Shown: one piece after another, positions 1 to 3,793 of the stretch
How the letters are laid out: each line of letters starts with the position of its first letter
Numbering within the stretch: the first letter of the stretch is position 1
Assembly (NCBI GenBank): GCA_903930515.1
Contig: CAIYYW010000249.1
Location: 1-5,180 of the forward strand
Length of the DNA stretch: 5,180 bases
Direction of reading: 5' to 3'
Source: an uncultured delta proteobacterium
GTDB taxonomy: Bacteria > RBG-13-61-14 > DRUE01
The notes under the pieces: model-generated
Told to the model about the DNA's origin: nothing
What the model saw: the letters and a program-made list of their open reading frames with translations, nothing else
Databases searched by the model: none
Position numbers and translations under genes: made by a program

Positions 1-636
1 CAGGATATTCTTCTGCATATTGTAACCGGCCAGGCAGAACATCACGATCCTGCCGGGATTGATCTCCCGCCACTTCTGCTCCAGCTTCTTCGCCAGCTTG
101 GCCACCTTCGGGAACAGGCCCATCCGGTAATAAACCTCGCCGCAGCAAAGACCCGGCTCGCTCACGATCTTTGCTCCTTTGAAAATCGGGCTTTCAAACA
201 GGTAAGGAAAAACCTGGCCGTTGCAGCCGACAAAAATGACCTCCTGCCCGCTAAGGTCCGAATGCGCGTTCCGCTCCCATTCCTCAACCAGTTTTTTTTC
301 TTCCCGGCTGTAATCCTGCCTGGCGAAATGCATAAAATTTCCCTCTTCCACCGGCAAAGAACCCATCGCCCGGATCGGGATGCCCTTTTTCTGATAGCGC
401 TCAAACCAGCGGTACAGGATCAAGCCGTAAGGATGGCACTGGTTCGGGCAAAAGCGGTCGCAGGAAAAACAACTCTTGCAAAGCTCCAATACCTCGCTCG
501 GCTCTCCCCGGAGCAACTTTTGCTTTTCCAATTTGGCTTTTTCCTCCGGATACCCCAACACCGGACATTCGCTCAGGCATTTGCCGCATAGCCGGCACCG
601 GTCCAGCTCAAAAAATTCCTTCAGCTCAAATTGCAT
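1..636 (-). CDS. Heterodisulfide reductase-like (Fe-S)-binding protein, HdrD/GlpC type (3' partial)
   Basis: The first 212 residues are visible; the C-terminus lies beyond the left edge. Two classical [4Fe-4S] motifs are present, CxxCxxCxxxCP at residues 14-25 and again at 53-64 (CKSCFSCDRFCP). They are followed by the start of a CCG (cysteine-rich) domain: C138 in FVGCNG, the CCG signature at 164-166, and a further Cys at 201 that may open a second CCG repeat. Proteins of this family (HdrD, GlpC, LutA-like) pass electrons through the N-terminal clusters to a site held by the CCG domains, usually as one subunit of a cytoplasmic or membrane-associated oxidoreductase. The substrate here cannot be read. 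There are no transmembrane segments or signal peptide in the visible part. The start is well fixed: an in-frame TGA lies at 640-642, and the next Met falls after both clusters. No Shine-Dalgarno sequence precedes the ATG. The family call is firm; the physiological role is open. Confidence 0.9.
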   Translation of the reverse strand, partial: MQFELKEFFELDRCRLCGKCLSECPVLGYPEEKAKLEKQKLLRGEPSEVLELCKSCFSCDRFCPNQCHPYGLILYRWFERYQKKGIPIRAMGSLPVEEGNFMHFARQDYSREEKKLVEEWERNAHSDLSGQEVIFVGCNGQVFPYLFESPIFKGAKIVSEPGLCCGEVYYRMGLFPKVAKLAKKLEQKWREINPGRIVMFCLAGYNMQKNIL

Positions 637-643
637 AATTCAG

Positions 644-672
644 AGTCTAGCTTGAATTCCCTTAAAATTCAA
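644..672 (-). promoter_or_regulatory. Candidate sigma70-type promoter for the Hdr-like gene
   Basis: Read on the minus strand, TTGAAT (667-672) and TAGACT (644-649) are separated by exactly 17 bp. Each matches the -35/-10 consensus at 4 of 6 positions. Only 7 nt separate the -10 box from the ATG at 636, so a transcript made here would begin at or next to the start codon and be leaderless. That agrees with the absence of a ribosome binding site. The call rests on pattern only. Confidence 0.35.
652..672. repeat. 7-bp inverted repeat in the divergent spacer (possible operator)
   Basis: TTGAATT (652-658) and AATTCAA (666-672) form a perfect 7-bp dyad around a 7-nt centre. The dyad overlaps the proposed -35 box of the Hdr-like gene, the position a repressor operator would occupy. 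It is AT-rich and short, so chance is a real alternative. No T-run suggests a terminator. Confidence 0.3.
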
Positions 673-717
673 AGATTTTTCCCAAAATTTTTAATTCCAG
701 CCATCGCACTTATAATA

Positions 718-850
718 ATGATGATGCCCGGATATTCGGTCACCATCGCCCGCTGCCATGCTTATTCTTTGCTTCCGGAAGCTTTTGCTCAGCTTGCCCA
801 AAGCGAGACTCTGAAGGATTTTGCCGGAAAGGTTTGCGGGAAACCGGCCG
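718..850 (+). pseudogene. Possible N-terminal remnant of a DUF362-family gene
   Basis: From the triplet of ATGs at 718-726 the frame reads MMMPGYSVTIARCHAYSLLP and continues to ...LKDFAGKV. This resembles the start of DUF362 proteins, where a short strand of the type xVxIVRCxxYD is followed by a helix and then GKxVLxKPN. After GKV the frame reads into Gln/Pro-rich sequence with no family features until a stop at 997-999. The recognisable C-terminus of a DUF362 protein follows in the next frame (821-1066). Family members are usually several hundred residues long, so most of the domain is missing as well as the frame being shifted. No Shine-Dalgarno sequence is present. The N-terminal match is from memory of the family pattern and is weaker than the C-terminal one. 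The end coordinate is approximate. Confidence 0.4.
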
Positions 851-1066
851 ATTCTCAACAGCCGGCTAATTCTCAACCGCCCGAAATGCACTTCCTGCCG
901 CAATTGCCTGGAGGCCTGCCCGAACTCGGCGATGTTATGGAAGGACGATCATCCGGAGATCAACCAGGAGAAATGCATCCGCTGTTTTTGCTGTTATGAG
1001 CTTTGTCCGGAGGGCGCCTGGGAGATGGCGGGATTTTTGAAAAGGTTGAGAGGAAACCGGGTATGA
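821..1066 (+). CDS. 2x[4Fe-4S] ferredoxin-domain ORF, C-terminal part of a DUF362-type protein (probable remnant)
   Basis: The frame is open from 815 to the TGA at 1064-1066. The only plausible start before the cysteines is TTG at 821, giving 81 residues. Residues 23-34 carry CxxCxxCxxxCP and residues 52-63 carry CIRCFCCYELCP followed by EGA. The second motif, with its extra Cys at 57, is characteristic of the ferredoxin tail of DUF362 proteins, which would bind two [4Fe-4S] clusters. All eight ligand cysteines are intact. The start is weak: AAGGA (814-818) lies only 2 nt before the TTG, and an in-frame TGA sits at 812-814. The ORF is therefore more likely the surviving tail of a larger, internally deleted gene than a free ferredoxin, though expression as a small ferredoxin cannot be excluded. 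The domain call is firm; its status as a working gene is doubtful. Confidence 0.5.
   Translation: MPERFAGNRPILNSRLILNRPKCTSCRNCLEACPNSAMLWKDDHPEINQEKCIRCFCCYELCPEGAWEMAGFLKRLRGNRV
851..886 (+). repeat. Degenerate 18-bp tandem duplication just before the ferredoxin motif
   Basis: ATTCTCAAC occurs at 851-859 and again at 869-877, a spacing of 18 bp, and the flanking bases are partly alike. In the ferredoxin frame it encodes ILNSRL then ILNRPK, so the unit preserves frame. It lies at or near the proposed deletion junction of the DUF362 remnant. Confidence 0.45.
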
Positions 1067-1089
1067 ATTTCCGGCAAGAAGGCGTAAAC

Positions 1090-1095
1090 TATAAT
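1090..1095 (+). promoter_or_regulatory. Candidate -10 box for the moeA-pcm operon
   Basis: A perfect TATAAT lies 36 nt before the moeA-like ATG, in the 65-nt gap after the ferredoxin ORF. A start about 7 nt downstream would leave a leader of about 30 nt containing the strong GGGGAGG ribosome site. No good -35 box lies at 16-18 bp spacing (the 17-bp position reads ATTTCC), so the call is tentative. Read-through from the upstream remnant is an alternative. Confidence 0.3.
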
Positions 1096-1118
1096 TATGG
1101 AAACCTGTGAAGACAATT

Positions 1119-1125
1119 GGGGAGG
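1119..1125 (+). promoter_or_regulatory. Shine-Dalgarno sequence setting the moeA-like start
   Basis: GGGGAGG lies 6 nt upstream of the ATG at 1132. This favours 1132 over the in-frame TTG at 1117, which would place the ribosome site inside the coding sequence. Confidence 0.75.
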
Positions 1126-1131
1126 CCGGGG

Positions 1132-2355
1132 ATGGAAAAAATGCTGAGTCTGGAAAAAGCCAGGGAATTGACGCTGGCGCAAATCCAGCCGCTTTCTTCC
1201 GAGACCATTGAAATCCACCGGGCGCTGAACCGAATCCTGGCCCAGGATACCCCCTCGTTCGTGAGCCTGCCTTCCGCCCGGATCAGCTTCCGCGACGGAT
1301 TCGCCCTTAACAGCCGGGATTCCGCCGCGGGCCAAAAATTGAAACTGTCCACGCCCATTTTTGCCGGAAACCCCAGGACCGAGCCGATGGCTCGCGGGGA
1401 AGCGGCCTGGATCGCGACCGGGGCGATGGTTCCGGACGGAGCGGACGCGGTGCTTGAGGAAGAGTTGGTGACCAGGCTGGAAGACGCGATTGAACTTTCC
1501 CGGCCGGCCGCTCCTGGGATGAATATCCGGGAAGAGGGAGAGGAGTTTAAAAAGGGGGAGCTTTTGCTCGGGAAAGGCGCCCTGCTATCAAGCCGCGAGA
1601 TAGTTTTGCTGATTGCCGGGGGATATTTTGAAGTGGAAGTGATCCGCCGGCCCAGGCTCTGGGTGGTGGCGGTCGGAGACGAGCTCCGGCATCCCGGGAC
1701 CGTGGCCCGGGCAGGCCAGACATATCCCAGCGGGGGCTGGCTGGCCGGAATCCTGAGCGAGGAACTGGGATGCAGCCTGGGCCGGGTGATCCTGGCCGAG
1801 GATGATTCGGAGGCCTTGCTGGAGGCGATCCCGGACCCGGCCGAGGCGGACCTGGTGCTCACGGTCGGAGGCACCGGGTTCGGCCGCAGGGATATTATCG
1901 GGGAAAGCCTGCGCCAACTGGGCGCTGAAATAATCTTCCAGGGCGTGAAAATACGGCCCGGCCATTCCCTGATCTTTTCCAAAAAAGAACAACAGGCGAT
2001 CTTTTCTTTGCCCGGAATGATCAGCGCCGCGGAAATCGGGTTCCAGCTCCTGGTCCGGCCGGCGATCCTGAAGTTGCAGGCAAAGCCGGCCCGGGATTTG
2101 GAAATGGCGCTGGTGAAAACCGGCCAGGACCTGGAATCGCTCAAGGACCAGCTTCATATTTTAAGGGGCAAGCTGGAGCGGAGGGGAGATCAACTCTGGG
2201 TGGAGCCGCTCCGTAGAAAAAACTGTCATTCTGAAATCGCGGAGGCCGACGGATACATTATCATTGAAGAAAACCGGGGGCCGATCAAGGCCGGAGATCC
2301 CGTCAACTTTATCATCCACCCGCACCGGCTCCGGAACTTTTTCCCGAAACCCTGA
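1132..2355 (+). CDS. moeA: MoeA-like molybdopterin molybdenumtransferase (divergent paralogue)
   Basis: The product is 407 residues, normal length for MoeA. In the final step of molybdenum cofactor synthesis MoeA inserts molybdate into adenylylated molybdopterin in the cytoplasm. The order of blocks is that of the family: a DGFA block at 55-58 (canonical MDGYA), TGAMVPDGADAV at 96-107, a G-E-x-F/I..KG block at 136-142, RRPRLWVVAVGDEL at 172-185, a central MoCF-binding (MogA-like) domain with TVGGTGFGRRD at 244-254, KIRPGH at 273-278, SLPG at 292-295, and a C-terminal beta domain from about 320. Several signatures are altered. The Met before DG is Arg, the DSN-type motif after GQ reads YPSGG (198-202), GGVSxG is GGTGFG, the acidic GEDI block reads GEEF, and PGNPVSA is PGMISAA. 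The protein may therefore bind a different pterin or metal, or be a non-catalytic or regulatory paralogue. It is followed 34 nt later by the pcm-like gene and probably shares its transcript. The family is certain; MoeA activity is uncertain. Confidence 0.88.
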   Translation: MEKMLSLEKARELTLAQIQPLSSETIEIHRALNRILAQDTPSFVSLPSARISFRDGFALNSRDSAAGQKLKLSTPIFAGNPRTEPMARGEAAWIATGAMVPDGADAVLEEELVTRLEDAIELSRPAAPGMNIREEGEEFKKGELLLGKGALLSSREIVLLIAGGYFEVEVIRRPRLWVVAVGDELRHPGTVARAGQTYPSGGWLAGILSEELGCSLGRVILAEDDSEALLEAIPDPAEADLVLTVGGTGFGRRDIIGESLRQLGAEIIFQGVKIRPGHSLIFSKKEQQAIFSLPGMISAAEIGFQLLVRPAILKLQAKPARDLEMALVKTGQDLESLKDQLHILRGKLERRGDQLWVEPLRRKNCHSEIAEADGYIIIEENRGPIKAGDPVNFIIHPHRLRNFFPKP

Positions 2356-2374
2356 ATCAAGTCTTGCCGGGATC

Positions 2375-2382
2375 AAAGGAGG
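2375..2382 (+). promoter_or_regulatory. Shine-Dalgarno sequence setting the export-type start of the pcm-like gene
   Basis: AAAGGAGG, close to a perfect anti-16S match, lies 7 nt upstream of the ATG at 2390. It supports the long form with a hydrophobic N-terminus. The frame stays open further upstream but overlaps moeA and has no ribosome site. Confidence 0.8.
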
Positions 2383-2389
2383 GAAAATC

Positions 2390-3160
2390 ATGCGCTGGAT
2401 CAAACCGCTCATCCTGACCTGTTCCTTTCTGGCCCTGAGTTCCGGCCCGGGCTGTCCCCGGGAAAGCAATTCAACCGCGGGCGGAAAAAAAGAAGGCGCG
2501 GAAATGGCTCAACCAAAACCGGAAGACGATTTTGCCCGGAAGCGCGGGGAAATGGTCAGGAGCCAGATCGAGGCCAGGGGCGTCAAAGACCCGCTGGCGC
2601 TGGGGGCGATGCGCAAAGTGCCGCGCCACCTGTTTGTCGCGGAAAAATATTGGAGCGAGGCCTATGATGATCATCCGCTCCCGATCGGCTCCGGCCAGAC
2701 CATCAGCCAGCCTTATATCGTGGCCCTGATGACCGAGCAGCTTGCCCTGAAAGGCGGCGACAAGGTCCTGGAGATCGGCACCGGATCCGGGTACCAGGCC
2801 GCGGCGCTCGCGGAGATCGCGGGGGAAGTCTATACCATTGAAATCATCTGCCCGCTCGCGGATGCCGCCAAGGAGCGTTTGCAACAGATGGGCTATATAA
2901 ATATCTCGGTCAAATGCGGGGACGGATATCGCGGCTGGCCCGAGCAGGCTCCCTTTGACGCCATCATCGTGACCGCGGCGCCTGATAAAATCCCGCAGCC
3001 CCTGCTCGACCAGCTTAAGCCGGGAGGGAGGATGGTCATCCCGGTCGGAGGGTTGCATCAGGAGCTGATCCTGATCCGGAAAAAAACCGACGGAACCATT
3101 GAGCAACAGAGCGTGATCCCGGTCCGGTTCGTCCCGATGACCGGGGAGGCGGAAAAATAA
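2390..3160 (+). CDS. pcm: Protein-L-isoaspartate O-methyltransferase with N-terminal signal sequence
   Basis: The product is 256 residues. PIMT transfers a methyl group from SAM to L-isoaspartyl residues in aged proteins, starting their repair. Seen: MRKVPRHLFV at 74-83, the family hallmark GSGQTISQP at 100-108, SAM motif I VLEIGTGSGYQ at 126-136, the acidic YTIEI strand at 148-152, CGDGYRGWP at 176-184, and FDAIIVTAA at 189-197 followed by LKPGGRMVIPVG. The core is complete. Unlike cytoplasmic PIMT (roughly 210-220 residues) it starts with MRWIKP and a hydrophobic stretch to about residue 18, then GPGC (Cys22) and a polar Gly/Lys-rich linker. This looks like a Sec signal. Cys22 could be lipidated, but GPGC is not a good lipobox. 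An internal ATG at 2504 (Met39), 7 nt after AGAAGG, would give a 218-residue cytoplasmic form of standard size. The gene follows moeA by 34 nt. The enzyme family is certain; localisation is inferred. Confidence 0.92.
   Translation: MRWIKPLILTCSFLALSSGPGCPRESNSTAGGKKEGAEMAQPKPEDDFARKRGEMVRSQIEARGVKDPLALGAMRKVPRHLFVAEKYWSEAYDDHPLPIGSGQTISQPYIVALMTEQLALKGGDKVLEIGTGSGYQAAALAEIAGEVYTIEIICPLADAAKERLQQMGYINISVKCGDGYRGWPEQAPFDAIIVTAAPDKIPQPLLDQLKPGGRMVIPVGGLHQELILIRKKTDGTIEQQSVIPVRFVPMTGEAEK
2491..2506 (+). promoter_or_regulatory. Possible internal translation start (cytoplasmic PIMT form)
   Basis: AGAAGG (2491-2496) is followed after 7 nt by an in-frame ATG (2504-2506). It lies exactly at the junction between the signal/linker region and the conserved PIMT core (MAQPKPEDDFARKRGEM). 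A run of seven A's (2485-2491) just upstream would keep the site unstructured. It may be coincidental in a Lys/Glu-rich linker. Confidence 0.3.
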
Positions 3161-3205
3161 ATTGGGGTCAGGGCTAAAGTTTAAAGTTAACTAATATTGG
3201 TATTT
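3161..3205. other. AT-rich convergent spacer with a tandem TAAAGTT repeat
   Basis: This spacer separates the TAA of the pcm-like gene from the stop of the TetR gene on the other strand. It holds TTGGGGTCAGGGC (3162-3174), TAAAGTT twice in tandem (3175-3181 and 3182-3188), and an AT-rich tail. Sequences of the GGGGTCAGG type followed by AT-rich DNA often flank small IS200/REP-associated transposon debris in bacterial genomes. That comparison is from memory and weak. I found no convincing hairpin plus T-run, so no terminator is called for either gene. Confidence 0.35.
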
Positions 3206-3793
3206 TTAAGACGCCCCTCTGATTCCGAACATAATAAATTTCACCAAAGTCCGCGCGAGCTGGTCCAGGTCGGTGATTTCTCCGCGCGCCCATTGATAGA
3301 TGGCTTCCTTGAGCATCCCGACGATGAACCTGGCCACCAGGTAGGGATCGGCCTTGCGGGCCTTTCCCAGGGCCTGGGCCCGGGCCACATATCCGCAGAA
3401 GATGTCGGCCATGGTTTTATAAAAATGTTCCACCTGCCCGGCGAACCCCTTGTCAATGCCGATCGCCTCCTTCATCACCAGGGTGATGAAGTCCACCGAA
3501 TTTTTGTGGCTGAGCAGGAGCCGGAGCGAATGGAGCAGGGCGTTTTCCAATTGCTTTTCATTCATCCCCGCGGTGAGTTCCAGGCTGGGCAGGGTCCGGT
3601 AGATATAGGAAAAATTGGTATTGAGCAATTGCTGGAAGATGTCGCGCTTGTTATGGAAATAAAGATAAAAGGTTCCACGCGCAACCCCGGCCCGGCGGAT
3701 GATGCCGGCGACCGAGGTGGAATAATAGCCGCGTTCGGCAAAGAGCCGGAGCGCGCATTCCAGGAGCTGGTCCTTGCGCTCTTCCTTTTTCAT
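3206..3793 (-). CDS. TetR/AcrR-family transcriptional regulator
   Basis: The product is 195 residues, a typical TetR length. Residues 7-53 form the N-terminal DNA-binding domain: a first helix (DQLLECALRLFAERGY, 8-23), the helix-turn-helix around TSVAGIIRRAGVARGTFYLY (26-45), and the conserved FHNKRDIF (46-53). The C-terminal helical domain, ending VARFIVGMLKEAIYQWARGE and then LARTLVKFIMFGI, is the usual ligand-binding and dimerisation part. Such proteins normally repress their own or nearby genes and release DNA on binding a small molecule; the ligand cannot be read. The ATG directly abuts the TGA of the radical SAM gene upstream, and GGAG lies 8 nt before it (3802-3805 on the plus strand) inside that gene. 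It is therefore probably co-transcribed and translationally coupled. As the distal gene it has no promoter region of its own, so its operator, if autoregulatory, would lie upstream of the radical SAM gene, outside the window. No other target is suggested. Confidence 0.93.
   Translation of the reverse strand: MKKEERKDQLLECALRLFAERGYYSTSVAGIIRRAGVARGTFYLYFHNKRDIFQQLLNTNFSYIYRTLPSLELTAGMNEKQLENALLHSLRLLLSHKNSVDFITLVMKEAIGIDKGFAGQVEHFYKTMADIFCGYVARAQALGKARKADPYLVARFIVGMLKEAIYQWARGEITDLDQLARTLVKFIMFGIRGAS

Noticed and set aside
631-999. Plus-strand frame starting TTG at 631 with a hydrophobic N-terminal stretch, as a small membrane protein
   Set aside because: The hydrophobic part comes from AT-rich spacer sequence, there is no ribosome site, the start overlaps the Hdr-like ATG, and the rest is Gln/Pro-rich read-through of the ferredoxin in the wrong frame. 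Only the 718-850 part is kept, as a possible DUF362 remnant.
1097-1147. 16-codon ORF (METCEDNWGGRGWKKC) overlapping the moeA start, as a leader peptide
   Set aside because: It has no ribosome site of its own and contains the moeA Shine-Dalgarno sequence. There is no run of regulatory codons or attenuator hairpin, so chance is the simpler reading.
1095-2144. Long open frame of about 349 codons on the minus strand opposite moeA
   Set aside because: It is Ser/Arg/Pro-rich with no recognisable domain, and it covers a gene with clear MoeA motifs and a strong ribosome site. This is the usual shadow of GC-rich coding sequence.
3161-3205. Bidirectional terminator between the convergent genes
   Set aside because: There is a short T-run near 3203-3207, but no GC-rich stem precedes it on either strand. 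The only pairings found are weak A/T matches.
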